A stretch of DNA of 64,000 nt from an uncultured Oribacterium sp. (GCA_934270345.1 CAKQPT010000013.1:4229-68228), one strand, 5' to 3'; shown: positions 44,268-52,424, counted from the first letter of the stretch. Made by a program: numbers and translations. Notes: generated by a model from the sequence alone, not told the origin.

Positions 44268-44636
44268 ATGACACTAGAAGAAGCACTGAAGCGGATCGAG
44301 GAGCTGGAGGCAGAGAACAGAAGTCTTAAAGCAAAATATGAAAAGCCGCTCACCTGGAATTTGCCGAGCTACTACATCACGAACGGAACCCGCAAGAATG
44401 TGATCGAAGTATATTTCGACGCGATGCCGGGCACCGGATACATCAACGAACTGAAGAACACATTGAAAATGCGTTGGAACAGTAAGAAAAAATGTTGGTA
44501 CGGATTCGTTACACGAAACGATGTTTCGTACATCCTGCAGGACGGGAAAACGGAGGACGCGAAGCCGGACGACCTGAAGACCGATGATGATGGTTTCATC
44601 ATCCAGGACGAAGATCCATTCGAGATGCCAGCATAA
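44268..44636 (+). CDS. Hypothetical protein sharing a Trp module with the J-protein
   Basis: 122 residues. A short coiled-coil (EEALKRIEELEAENRSLKAK) precedes VIEVYFDAMPGTGYINELKN and TLKMRWNSKKKCWYGF. The last block resembles GCQWSKTHKQWYY of the 42902 product. The C terminus is very acidic. No named family. Confidence 0.7.
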   Translation: MTLEEALKRIEELEAENRSLKAKYEKPLTWNLPSYYITNGTRKNVIEVYFDAMPGTGYINELKNTLKMRWNSKKKCWYGFVTRNDVSYILQDGKTEDAKPDDLKTDDDGFIIQDEDPFEMPA

Positions 44637-44727
44637 AAACGGACTGCCGGAGAGAATCACCCGGATCGTTACCGGCGGCAGCCATCCCGCAGAAAGCGGA
44701 CATTCAAAAACAAAGGAGGATTACAAA
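44637..44727 (+). promoter_or_regulatory. Structured GC-rich leader
   Basis: CTGCCG and CGGCAG pair with an inner CCGG stem, then ATTCAAAAACAAAGGAGG. Confidence 0.4.
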
Positions 44728-45015
44728 ATGCATAAACTCGCACTTACAGCCGCTTATATCTCAATTATGGCGGCGTCAACCTTCGGGCCAATCCGGTCCA
44801 CCGCTTACCCGCTCGCGGGCATCGTCGTTTCGGTCGATCGTCCATCGGACACCGTAACATTCGAAACGGCCGGCGGTATGCTTTACAGCATTACAGAATG
44901 TGAGGACTGGGAGCCGGGCGACTTGATCGCCTGCACCATGGACGACAACGGGACGCCGGAAGACGTGACCGACGACGCCATAACAGAATACAGATACAGC
45001 GGTTACGTGTTTTGA
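44728..45015 (+). CDS. Small acidic protein with signal-like N terminus
   Basis: 95 residues. MHKLALTAAYISIMAASTFG could be a signal peptide or anchor. The rest is beta-rich and acidic (VVSVDRPSDTVTFETAGGML, ECEDWEPGDLIACTMDDNG). AAGGAGG precedes. No family recognised. Confidence 0.7.
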   Translation: MHKLALTAAYISIMAASTFGPIRSTAYPLAGIVVSVDRPSDTVTFETAGGMLYSITECEDWEPGDLIACTMDDNGTPEDVTDDAITEYRYSGYVF

Positions 45016-45075
45016 CCGTTGCCCGTCGCCGGTCGATACTGGTGGCGGGATTCACTAGAGTAAACGGAGGTATTC
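45016..45075 (+). promoter_or_regulatory. Structured GC-rich leader
   Basis: CCCGTCGCC and GGTGGCGGG pair over 9 bp, followed by ATTCAC and CGGAGG. Confidence 0.4.
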
Positions 45076-45573
45076 ATGTATCAGGAAGATAAAGACATTT
45101 TCAACGCTCCTGTGAATAACAGAATAAAGGATCTGAGAGAAATCGCCGGAATCATCCCGGCGTTATGCAAGGTTTTTCGAGAGTTTGACGGAAAAGTTTA
45201 CAATGTCCGGTTTGATAGGACGATCAATGATGTTTCTGACCGGCGGATCTTCGTAGACAAACGGAGCTACACGATTGATCTATACACCTACTTAAAGTCT
45301 TCTCCTGGCAACATCACAACCATTGCGCAATTCAAGCGTGAGGATATGAGGGACGGGAAACGGATTCCGGCCGACAAGGTGATTGAATCTGCGAGATCGT
45401 ACAGGGAGAAGTACTTGCAAGAAGCTTACTACCTGGAATCAAACAAGGAACAGTTGTATCAAGCGCGGGAATACATTCGGCAGGCAGTCGATAATCTCAA
45501 TAAATACATGGATAGCATACCGTATGTAGCTAGAGAGCTCTATAAAATTCCGTACCAGGTTAGAACGTACTGA
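45076..45573 (+). CDS. Hypothetical protein, 165 aa
   Basis: MYQEDKDIFNAPVNNRIKDL. It has a beta-rich centre (KVYNVRFDRTINDVSDRRIF) and a long helical end (YREKYLQEAYYLESNKEQLY). Mixed charge, no signal. No family recognised. Confidence 0.7.
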   Translation: MYQEDKDIFNAPVNNRIKDLREIAGIIPALCKVFREFDGKVYNVRFDRTINDVSDRRIFVDKRSYTIDLYTYLKSSPGNITTIAQFKREDMRDGKRIPADKVIESARSYREKYLQEAYYLESNKEQLYQAREYIRQAVDNLNKYMDSIPYVARELYKIPYQVRTY

Positions 45574-45685
45574 ATAAATTCCGCCGCCGGTCGGAACAAA
45601 ACCGGCAAAAACAAATTGTTACCGCTACGGAAACGTATTAGAATAAATACAAAATGAATTGGCCGAAATGCCAAAGGAGGAACAC

Positions 45686-46276
45686 ATGAGGAGATGGACA
45701 TTGTACGACGAAGAATATGGATGCAGAGCTGATCTAGGCATCGTGGAATCCGGTGATAAGCACGAAGCTGCATTACGGCTTGCGTCTATGATCCAGGACG
45801 GTGACGAATTCACTACGTGGAAGGTGATTAATGATACTATCTACGGATTTAGTACCGGTTGTGGGTACCTTGGCGGCGAATGGAACTGCGACGACTCGCG
45901 AGAGGAGATGTGGGATGCTTCGAAATCATGTAGAGAATTCTCCGTTGAGGAGCTCGCCGATGCAAGTAAAGCATGGGTCAATGGTACGCCTTACGATTTA
46001 GATACAATCGAGGATTCATTCGATATCATTCACGAAATAGACAGGGCTACTTTCCACCGGAAGTTTCCGGACGCAAGTACATACGGCGATGAATTCGGAG
46101 ATATTGATGGTTATCTCGAAAACGGGGCGGTTTTATTCGGACAGGATTGCGACGATTGCGGTAGCTACAAGATCGACAATTACCAAAGATATTGTCCGGT
46201 TTACAAGGCTACGGATTACGACGAGAACGGAGAAGCCGCGGAGCTTCAGCCTATCGGATATGTAGTCGGTTATTAA
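45686..46276 (+). CDS. Acidic hypothetical protein, first of a paralogous pair
   Basis: 196 residues from MRRWTLYDEEYGCRADLGIV. D and E are abundant. The N-terminal 50 residues (LGIVESGDKHEAALRLASMI, DGDEFTTWKV) match those of the next gene. A stem TTGGC/GCCAA sits just before the AAAGGAGG site in both leaders. Candidate DNA mimic or regulator (inference only). Confidence 0.75.
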   Translation: MRRWTLYDEEYGCRADLGIVESGDKHEAALRLASMIQDGDEFTTWKVINDTIYGFSTGCGYLGGEWNCDDSREEMWDASKSCREFSVEELADASKAWVNGTPYDLDTIEDSFDIIHEIDRATFHRKFPDASTYGDEFGDIDGYLENGAVLFGQDCDDCGSYKIDNYQRYCPVYKATDYDENGEAAELQPIGYVVGY

Positions 46277-46336
46277 TTTCATTTTATGGTAACGCATTGG
46301 TAAAAACAAATTGGCCCTGTGCCAAAGGAGGGTTTT

Positions 46337-46942
46337 ATGACAAAGTGGATGTTAGTTGATGATGGTGGAGTTGATCGTGGAGAGCTCGGAGTCGTTGAAG
46401 CCTGCGATGCAGAGGAGGCGGCCAGAAACCTCGCGAAGCTCATGCAGAAAGGCGATGAAGTGTATAACTGGAGTGCCGACGGTGAAGAGGTCATCCAGGT
46501 TGAGGGAGATGATACCAGGAATGCCCGTGTTTGGGGCGTTGCAAATGTCACCTACTCAGTCCAGACCGAGGACGGAACGATCATCGGTAGATATGATTCA
46601 ACAGATGAGGCGCTCGAAGCTGCTGTGAACGAATTCAAGCATCAGTGCATCCAGACTCGTTATCCGGCCGGAACAGATAGCCCATACTATGACGAGGTTA
46701 TGAATTTTAACTATGAGCACATCAATGATGTTCTTTCATGCATCGAAGACCCGTTCTATTCTGAGCATCCGGAGGACTCGTTGATCTATATCAACAACGA
46801 CGCGAACGATAACGGCGGATATATCACCTGCGGCGGAGAGATTTACGACTACGCTCACGGAACGCCAGGAAATAGAATTCCGCGTGGAGACATCCAGCAG
46901 TATGGCGACGGGCGTGTTTCTACTGACGGCATGGAGGCTTAA
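46337..46942 (+). CDS. Acidic hypothetical protein, second of a paralogous pair
   Basis: 201 residues from MTKWMLVDDGGVDRGELGVV. EACDAEEAARNLAKLMQKGD parallels the previous protein, but the C-terminal parts differ (YSVQTEDGTIIGRYDSTDEA). Strongly acidic. The leader hairpin TTGGC/GCCAA is conserved. Confidence 0.75.
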   Translation: MTKWMLVDDGGVDRGELGVVEACDAEEAARNLAKLMQKGDEVYNWSADGEEVIQVEGDDTRNARVWGVANVTYSVQTEDGTIIGRYDSTDEALEAAVNEFKHQCIQTRYPAGTDSPYYDEVMNFNYEHINDVLSCIEDPFYSEHPEDSLIYINNDANDNGGYITCGGEIYDYAHGTPGNRIPRGDIQQYGDGRVSTDGMEA

Positions 46943-46943
46943 T

Positions 46944-47126
46944 ATGGTCATCGACGGAGTTCGCTATATATCGCTAGGTGAATACGCGGTCCGCGGAGGA
47001 TCGAATCGCGATAACATCCGGCAGAAGATCCTCCGGGGCACTCTTCCAGCGATCAAATCCGGCGGCAAGTGGTTTTTACCTGAGAATACACCGGATAATA
47101 CAGATACCAGATACAAAACACATTAG
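46944..47126 (+). CDS. Excisionase/MerR-like small DNA-binding protein
   Basis: 60 residues: RYISLGEYAVRGGSNRDNIR, QKILRGTLPAIKSGGKWFLP. This is the winged-helix excisionase pattern of helix, turn and a basic hairpin ending in a Trp-Phe. Last gene of the cassette, ahead of a terminator. It could assist the integrase in excision, or regulate transcription. Confidence 0.7.
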   Translation: MVIDGVRYISLGEYAVRGGSNRDNIRQKILRGTLPAIKSGGKWFLPENTPDNTDTRYKTH

Positions 47127-47143
47127 ATAAATACAAAAAACAA

Positions 47144-47176
47144 AACGCCTGCGGTTCATGCCGTAGGCGTTTTTTA
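47144..47176 (+). terminator. Terminator of the accessory cassette
   Basis: AACGCCTGCGG and CCGTAGGCGTT pair around TTCATG, then TTTTT. AT-rich non-coding DNA with AAACAAAA repeats follows up to 47323. Confidence 0.88.
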
Positions 47177-47323
47177 AAAACTAAAATACAAAAAGTAAAA
47201 ACAAAACGTAAAAAACAAAATGAAAATGCAAAAAACGAAACGAATTTGTAAATTGTTTTTCTGACCGGCCTTCAGAGCTTGGGAAATGAATTTTCGCGCA
47301 AGTGAGTTCGATTTTAGAAATCG

Positions 47324-47584
47324 TCACTTTTTAGCTCCTGCTGCCGCACTTGCGGGCACTCGTAGCGTGCACTGAAGATAATCCATTGCTCTATCGATGC
47401 TTTCCGCTGCTCGTATAAAGTTGCTTGTCCTGAACACAATGCTAAAGCTGCTTTCTCTGCGCGGGTTTTTCATATCTTTTACCCATTCTTTCCGCTCTTC
47501 ATCGTGCCACTCAATGAGTTGTGTCTTCATATTTTCCAGCATATCCATGGTTTTCTCGATGTCAGTTCTTCTTTCGTCTGTCAT
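47324..47584 (-). CDS. Hypothetical helical protein, 86 aa
   Basis: MTDERRTDIEKTMDMLENMK after AAGGAG. It is highly charged and helical. Located downstream of the ArpU-like gene. No family recognised. Confidence 0.7.
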   Translation of the reverse strand: MTDERRTDIEKTMDMLENMKTQLIEWHDEERKEWVKDMKNPRRESSFSIVFRTSNFIRAAESIDRAMDYLQCTLRVPASAAAGAKK

Positions 47585-47627
47585 TACCGGTCTCCTTTCC
47601 TGGTTGGCCTGCCGCCGCACTTGATCT

Positions 47628-48116
47628 TTATGATCCTGCTCGTCCGGCCCTCTTTACGAGCTCATCAATCATTTCTGCATCTTCCTCGAGGATGGAGGCG
47701 AGTTTATCGAGTGCTTTGTCCTTCCAATATCGGACCGTTGAATCCGACGCAAACATCCGGTCGCCAACCTGCGCCCAGCTATGCCGATCCACGTATTTAT
47801 ATATTAATACTTCCTGGTATCGGCGACACAAGCAGCCTAGAGCGTCCTTGATGATCAGCCGGTCCGTCTCCAGCGTTGAAATACGATCTGCTATATTATT
47901 AATAATACAAGACGTATCTTCGTCGGCGGCCCGAAGCGCCATGCTTTCGGTCGGATTTCCGGTCGTGTTTCCATGTGGCATGCCGTCCGCATTCAGGGCA
48001 TGGTTTCCGTCGTAGTATTTCGTTTCGATTTCGATTTTCTGGCGGTGTAATGCCGATAGCATCTCCGGTATTGCTCCGTAGTAAATCATGATGCTGTTTG
48101 CGTCGCTTCGTTCCAT
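47628..48116 (-). CDS. ArpU/RinA-like late transcription regulator
   Basis: 162 residues from MERSDANSIMIYYGAIPEML. The C terminus has a sigma-70 region 4-type HTH: YKYVDRHSWAQVGDRMFASD, STVRYWKDKALDKL. Proteins of this type switch on late operons. The late operon starts some 6 kb further left on the same strand. Confidence 0.75.
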   Translation of the reverse strand: MERSDANSIMIYYGAIPEMLSALHRQKIEIETKYYDGNHALNADGMPHGNTTGNPTESMALRAADEDTSCIINNIADRISTLETDRLIIKDALGCLCRRYQEVLIYKYVDRHSWAQVGDRMFASDSTVRYWKDKALDKLASILEEDAEMIDELVKRAGRAGS

Positions 48117-48129
48117 CACTTCACCTGCT

Positions 48130-48651
48130 TTATCCCTTCATCCGCTCTTTTCGTGCTCGTTCTCCGTATAGATCGAGTGCCAGAGCAAAAACAGTCTTGA
48201 TTTCATCCTTCTTCATATCGAACCGGTCATATAGTGCTTTGGCATAAAACCTCATCGTGTTCTCTACTGCTCTTCGCTCTGTAGAAAGCTCGGCCCAATC
48301 TCGAAGTGTCTTCATGTCTCTTGTGGCCGGAATGCAAAGTCCGGTCGGCATGTGCTCATCTGTCATCGATTTAAACGAATGTTCTGTTTTTGCCTGCCCA
48401 TATGCATTTCTCGATTCAACATACTGTTTAGCCATCCTGCTGACGTTCTGATCAATCGCCCGGATGTCATCTTCTGTGTACCTGCTGCCGCACCTGAGAA
48501 TTGCTACCATCGCATTAACGAATCTCTCGCTTGCCTTCACTCCGAGATCATTAAACCGGTCCTCTTCTGTCTTCTTCCCATTCTTGAAATACCGCTTCTG
48601 TGCGTGGATCGCCATTAATCCATAGTTTCTAGGCATCATCTCAAATCCCAT
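48130..48651 (-). CDS. Hypothetical protein, 173 aa
   Basis: MGFEMMPRNYGLMAIHAQKR, helical, with RYTEDDIRAIDQNVSRMAKQ. AAGGAGG precedes. A strong hairpin lies just upstream. No family recognised. Confidence 0.7.
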   Translation of the reverse strand: MGFEMMPRNYGLMAIHAQKRYFKNGKKTEEDRFNDLGVKASERFVNAMVAILRCGSRYTEDDIRAIDQNVSRMAKQYVESRNAYGQAKTEHSFKSMTDEHMPTGLCIPATRDMKTLRDWAELSTERRAVENTMRFYAKALYDRFDMKKDEIKTVFALALDLYGERARKERMKG

Positions 48652-48669
48652 AAATCCTCCTTGCGTATA

Positions 48670-48710
48670 TAAAAAGCGCGTCCGTCTCGCTGCACTAGAG
48701 AACGGACGCT
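48670..48710 (-). terminator. Hairpin/terminator upstream of the 48130-48651 gene
   Basis: GCGTCCGT and ACGGACGC with nested CTC/GAG pair on the reverse strand, followed by GCTTTTTATAT. It may be an attenuator. A 15-codon frame (ATGACTACCCCG and on) ends inside the loop. Confidence 0.6.
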
Positions 48711-48803
48711 ATAGGGGCGCCAATGGAGCACGGGGTAGTCATGCTTCACGACTATTTAATTTTATCGTTTTTGAGAAAATCTTTACACGTATAATCCCGG
48801 TTT

Positions 48804-49106
48804 TTACGAATTCTCGGCCAGTTTCCGGAGATGAATGCGCATTTTCCTAGTTTCCTCGCGCCACTCTCTCGAGAACTCGTTATAGTAATCGGCCGGGATT
48901 CCCGACGGATGCTCAATCGTTTTGCCTGGCTCCTCGTATATTGGCTCCTCGACTATTACTTTCGGTTTCTCTTTATACTACCGGCACGTGAGTGATGTGG
49001 ATGCTTTCACGCGCTTTCCATGGTTCTCAGAATCCACGCAAGTGCAAATTCCATCTTCATATTGCCGGCACGCATCGCATTGCCTGCTGCTTCTCCAAAT
49101 ATTCAA
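48804..49106 (-). pseudogene. Cysteine-rich gene interrupted by an in-frame TAG
   Basis: A TTG start overlaps the preceding stop, with AGGAGG upstream. Codons 1-42 give a CxxC-type domain (QCDACRQYEDGICTCVDSEN, KASTSLTCR). TAG at 48978-48980 follows. The same frame then continues YKEKPKVIVEEPIYEEPGKT to RKLAENS and TAA. Both halves look like one phage Zn-finger protein. The cause is probably a nonsense mutation. Confidence 0.6.
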
Positions 49107-49327
49107 AACAAATCATCCTCCTCGAGTTTGTAGAGGTCTTCCATCCGTACTCCGAGCGCTTTTGAGATCCGGTAGAACTTGAGCCACGATTTATATCCAT
49201 CAGTGAACTTTTTGCTCCGCGTCTGGTGGCCGCACATACTGTAGAGTGTATCGGTGCTGACTCCGGTCATTCTCGACACTTCAGCAATGGTCTTCGTCCC
49301 AGCAAGTTCTAATAATCTACACCTCAT
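49103..49327 (-). CDS. XRE-type HTH protein
   Basis: 74 residues, MRCRLLELAGTKTIAEVSRM. It has an HTH (TIAEVSRMTGVSTDTLYSMC) and a helical end with LGVRMEDLYKLEED. It is a regulatory protein of the early region. Overlaps the previous gene. Confidence 0.75.
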   Translation of the reverse strand: MRCRLLELAGTKTIAEVSRMTGVSTDTLYSMCGHQTRSKKFTDGYKSWLKFYRISKALGVRMEDLYKLEEDDLF

Positions 49328-49490
49328 CACCTGCCTCCTGACTGTACCACTCCGCCTGGCCTTCTAAGCACCGCTTATCGTTGCATGATGCATCTTTCTC
49401 ATAAATGCACCGCTCACATTCTGAGTGCGCTGCGTAGAATTCCGCCGCTTCAATGATGGACATTCGTTCTATTTTCTCCTGGTTGGTCAT
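49317..49490 (-). CDS. Small cysteine-rich protein, 57 aa
   Basis: MTNQEKIERMSIIEAAEFYA followed by ECERCIYEKDASCNDKRCLE: four cysteines in zinc-ribbon spacing. GAGG precedes the ATG. No family recognised. Confidence 0.65.
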   Translation of the reverse strand: MTNQEKIERMSIIEAAEFYAAHSECERCIYEKDASCNDKRCLEGQAEWYSQEAGDEV

Positions 49491-49501
49491 CTTCTCATCC
49501 T

Positions 49502-49825
49502 CTATCGATGCACAAATACAAGCACGGCTCTCTTCCACGGGATCACATTGTCATATATATTGTCTTTTTCACTAGGGTTGTCCTGGTATTTAGCCCACGC
49601 ATCATCGAAATCACAGATCGTCTTTACAACATTCGTTCCGTCCTTCATATATGCTACACCGCTATTCCCGACGGCATACTCTCCGATCGTCACTGTCGTG
49701 ATATTTCCGGCCCACCAATCAAACCCTGTGCTGTCTCCGTTGTTATTGACAATCGGAATAATTGGAAGATCGCTATTTTTCGAAATCAGTTTCGCTATAT
49801 TCTTCTCGGATGCACTATCAATCAT
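49502..49825 (-). CDS. Hypothetical protein, tandem duplicate of the next gene
   Basis: 107 residues from MIDSASEKNIAKLISKNSDL. PIIPIVNNNGDSTGFDWWAG, VGNSGVAYMKDGTNVV and VIPWKRAVLVFV align in order with the 49818-50204 product. The longer reading frame upstream is a shadow of that gene. Function unknown. Confidence 0.7.
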   Translation of the reverse strand: MIDSASEKNIAKLISKNSDLPIIPIVNNNGDSTGFDWWAGNITTVTIGEYAVGNSGVAYMKDGTNVVKTICDFDDAWAKYQDNPSEKDNIYDNVIPWKRAVLVFVHR

Positions 49826-50204
49826 CTTCGTCCTCGCTCTCGCCTCCGCATATATATTTATGGGGCTCTGTAAATAAGAGAATTGCTTTTTCCCACGGCA
49901 ACGAATCGATGATTCTTCTTCGCTCTTCCGGGCTCTTCGCGGCATGATAAGCATCGTACTTGTCGATGTCGCCACACTCAAAAAGCGCGCTATTTATTCC
50001 GCCTTCGATATAATCACGATTTTTACCGCGGTAGTACGTGCACCCATCCGCTCCTACAAAATATTCGGCAACATATGCATCGTAGACGTTTCCTGCCCAT
50101 CCATTTGCCATATAGACTTCTACGTCCTCGCTGTTCACAATCGGCACAATCGGGAGTCCTGGGTTTTCAGCAACCAGCTTTGAAACTTCATCTACTACTG
50201 TCAT
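49818..50204 (-). CDS. Hypothetical protein, tandem duplicate
   Basis: 128 residues. PIVPIVNSEDVEVYMANGWA, EYFVGADGCTYYRGKNRDYI and DSLPWEKAILLFTEP parallel the adjacent gene. Acidic tail (GGESEDEDD). No family recognised. Confidence 0.75.
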   Translation of the reverse strand: MTVVDEVSKLVAENPGLPIVPIVNSEDVEVYMANGWAGNVYDAYVAEYFVGADGCTYYRGKNRDYIEGGINSALFECGDIDKYDAYHAAKSPEERRRIIDSLPWEKAILLFTEPHKYICGGESEDEDD

Positions 50205-50652
50205 TACACATCTCCTTATCTAAATCTATTCCCATGGTCTCGGCCTGCACCTCGATTAAAAACAGGTTATTTAATAATACATTCGCCACGTTTGCGAGAA
50301 CTTCACGTGTAAGCATCGGTGGAAGAGCTACTTTCTTAGCCTCATACTTAACAAGCATGTCATGAAATGCCTTGTGCTTCTTCTTCGTGATCCTGTATCT
50401 CCTGATGATTTCAAGCTTTTCTCTTTCAGCGCATGGCTTATTTTCCGAGTTACTTTCAGTCTGTACAATTGTCCTTTCGAACTGTATCGTCGTCTTGTTC
50501 TCAGGATCTCTACGCTTATGATTGCAGCATCCTGAATCTGACAGGGTTCCTTCATCAACGCTTCTCGTGCAGCTCCAATGGCCGATGCCGCATTTCATGT
50601 GATCTTCTGTCAGGTGGCAACAATCAATGCAGTTACCGAATTTGAGTTCCAT
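50188..50652 (-). CDS. Hypothetical protein with cysteine-rich N terminus
   Basis: 154 residues. NCIDCCHLTEDHMKCGIGHW and GCCNHKRRD suggest a zinc site. The rest is helical (REKLEIIRRYRITKKKHKAF). No family recognised. Confidence 0.7.
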   Translation of the reverse strand: MELKFGNCIDCCHLTEDHMKCGIGHWSCTRSVDEGTLSDSGCCNHKRRDPENKTTIQFERTIVQTESNSENKPCAEREKLEIIRRYRITKKKHKAFHDMLVKYEAKKVALPPMLTREVLANVANVLLNNLFLIEVQAETMGIDLDKEMCNDSSR

Positions 50653-51214
50653 CTGTTTCTGGCTCCTCCTTTTTTAAAACGCGGTAGCAAAATCTATATC
50701 CTGGTGCCCACGGAATATCTACATCATTGCCAGAGCCTACCATCCGTTCGTTCTTACCAATCCAGTCAAGACTTTCGTTTATTAAATCTTTCGCGAAAAA
50801 CATAAGATCTTCTATCGTTTCCGCATTTTTTGTAGCTGTGATTTTATTTAATACCCCTTCTGGTAATAATAAACTGATGGTGTTTCCATTCATCGACTTT
50901 ACGTTGACGTGGTACGCAGTCCCGCTTTTATCTACCTGGATACCGTCAACTTTGACTACGGCGAAAGCCTTTTCTCCTACATCAAACTTCGTTTCCATTG
51001 TTCTCCTCTCGCTTTCTTTTTCATCAATCGCCGGCTCTTTCTTCTGCTGATTTTTTAACGTTCTATCGTATTCGAAGTTATTGCACCTTTGAATTTCCCC
51101 ATCCAAGCACGCCCCCAATATATTGGGCTTGTTTATACAAAAATATTGGCCTATGCAATGATGTATTGTGCGATGGACGCACCATTCGCATTCATCTGAC
51201 CATCTGTCCGACAT
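50633..51214 (-). CDS. Hypothetical protein, cysteine-rich start
   Basis: 193 residues from MSDRWSDECEWCVHRTIHHC. The N terminus has cysteine/histidine pairs. The middle is beta-rich (GEKAFAVVKVDGIQVDKSGT). GGAGG lies before the ATG. The 1-bp TAATG overlap with the previous gene shows coupling. Confidence 0.7.
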   Translation of the reverse strand: MSDRWSDECEWCVHRTIHHCIGQYFCINKPNILGACLDGEIQRCNNFEYDRTLKNQQKKEPAIDEKESERRTMETKFDVGEKAFAVVKVDGIQVDKSGTAYHVNVKSMNGNTISLLLPEGVLNKITATKNAETIEDLMFFAKDLINESLDWIGKNERMVGSGNDVDIPWAPGYRFCYRVLKKEEPETDGTQIR

Positions 51215-51600
51215 TATTCCTTCCTCCTCATCATCCATTTTTTAACGCCGGCAATGCAGGCATTTCTTCGGTGCGTACATATGGTTGTTCCGGCGTATTC
51301 ACAGATCTGGCATGGGTGCGTGTAAATTGCATCAACTATGAATGATGCCAGTTCATCAAGGTTCATACGCTTAATCGAACCAAAGTAACTCATTCTCTCG
51401 TCTTCTGGTCTTACAAACACGCTACACGGATCTATCGTTGCTGTGTTTCCGCAGTCATCAACAAGAATGATCCGTCCGTCCTCACCTATATAAAACTGAT
51501 CGACATCGCAACCGATAATTTTGAGCTTCCATCCCAAAGCTTCCAGCTCTTCATGGGTGAACGGTTTTAGAGTTTTTGGGTTTATTACTTCAAACTTCAT
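51214..51600 (-). CDS. Hypothetical protein, paralogue of 52425-52781
   Basis: 128 residues from MKFEVINPKTLKPFTHEELE. DVDQFYIGEDGRIILVDDCG and a C-terminal cysteine pattern (HPCQICEYAGTTICTHRRNA) occur. The start and end match the 52425 gene in layout. No family recognised. Confidence 0.72.
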   Translation of the reverse strand: MKFEVINPKTLKPFTHEELEALGWKLKIIGCDVDQFYIGEDGRIILVDDCGNTATIDPCSVFVRPEDERMSYFGSIKRMNLDELASFIVDAIYTHPCQICEYAGTTICTHRRNACIAGVKKWMMRRKE

Positions 51601-51601
51601 T

Positions 51602-51805
51602 TCACACCTCGAAAAAGTCATCGATGCGCACATGCAGCGCACGCGAAAGTTTCAGTAAGCTCGTCGAGGACGGCACGCGTTCTCCATTTACATATCGTGA
51701 AATGGATGTTTCCGCTAATCCTGTGGCTCTTGCGATGTATGCCTGGGTCACGCCTCTTTCTCGAATAAACTTACGAAGGTTTTTCTGTATTGTTTCGTTC
51801 GCCAT
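51602..51805 (-). CDS. XRE-family HTH protein
   Basis: 67 residues from MANETIQKNLRKFIRERGVT. Classic HTH_3 (TQAYIARATGLAETSISRYV, NGERVPSSTSLLKLSRAL). GAGGGACGAG precedes. Early-region regulator. Confidence 0.88.
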   Translation of the reverse strand: MANETIQKNLRKFIRERGVTQAYIARATGLAETSISRYVNGERVPSSTSLLKLSRALHVRIDDFFEV

Positions 51806-51815
51806 CTCGTCCCTC

Positions 51816-52190
51816 CTATGCATCCGGCGCATTAGATCCAGCCGGAGGCACCGGCTTTAATCCATGCGCTGTGAGTTCTCGTGCATACACGCCTGGCTTG
51901 TAATGCTTTTTCTCATTTGTCCGCTTTGGCTGGTATCCATGATCCGGCCCTGCTGCCTGTTGCAGAAACTTGATCTGTATATCTCTGCACAACCGGTAGT
52001 AATATGAGAACGCCATAATCATGCTGACGCCGAAGTGCTCTTGTATTGTGATTGGCGTGATCAACTGCTGCCTTCTTGCCCACTCTTCAATATCTGCCAG
52101 AATTAATCGTTGATCTTTACGAATTCTTTTTATTCTCCGTTTTGCGTCACGAATGAGATCTTTATCCTTCATGTCCTCCTGCTTAATCAT
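51816..52190 (-). CDS. Hypothetical basic protein with HTH-like segment
   Basis: 124 residues, MIKQEDMKDKDLIRDAKRRI. The ATG lies 6 bp behind GGAGG. TPITIQEHFGVSMIMAFSYY could form a winged helix. The tail is Pro- and Gly-rich. No family recognised. Confidence 0.65.
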   Translation of the reverse strand: MIKQEDMKDKDLIRDAKRRIKRIRKDQRLILADIEEWARRQQLITPITIQEHFGVSMIMAFSYYYRLCRDIQIKFLQQAAGPDHGYQPKRTNEKKHYKPGVYARELTAHGLKPVPPAGSNAPDA

Positions 52191-52377
52191 CGTCTTCCTC
52201 CAGGTTCATCCATTTTTCCAGTGATTCGATACATTTCGGACAGAGGTCGTGTTTCCTACCGACAAAGCTATTCCCGCCATTGATATAATCGTATTTTAGA
52301 AATGCAAACCCATCCGGTTCCTTATTTATCCAGTCGAAGTACCGTCCGCACCTGTCACATTTACCTGCCCATGACAT
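52183..52377 (-). CDS. Small zinc-ribbon protein
   Basis: 64 residues: AGKCDRCGRYFDWINKEPDG and RKHDLCPKCIESLEKW give a CxxC...CxxC site. AAGGAGG precedes. No specific function known. Confidence 0.75.
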   Translation of the reverse strand: MSWAGKCDRCGRYFDWINKEPDGFAFLKYDYINGGNSFVGRKHDLCPKCIESLEKWMNLEEDDD

Positions 52378-52424
52378 AATTCCACCTCCTTATCATTTTC
52401 GTGGCCTCGCGAAAATGATCATCG

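Noticed and set aside
48804..49106. Amber suppression by the phage tRNA-like gene
   Set aside because: The tRNA-like loop contains no CTA anticodon, so it cannot explain readthrough of the TAG.
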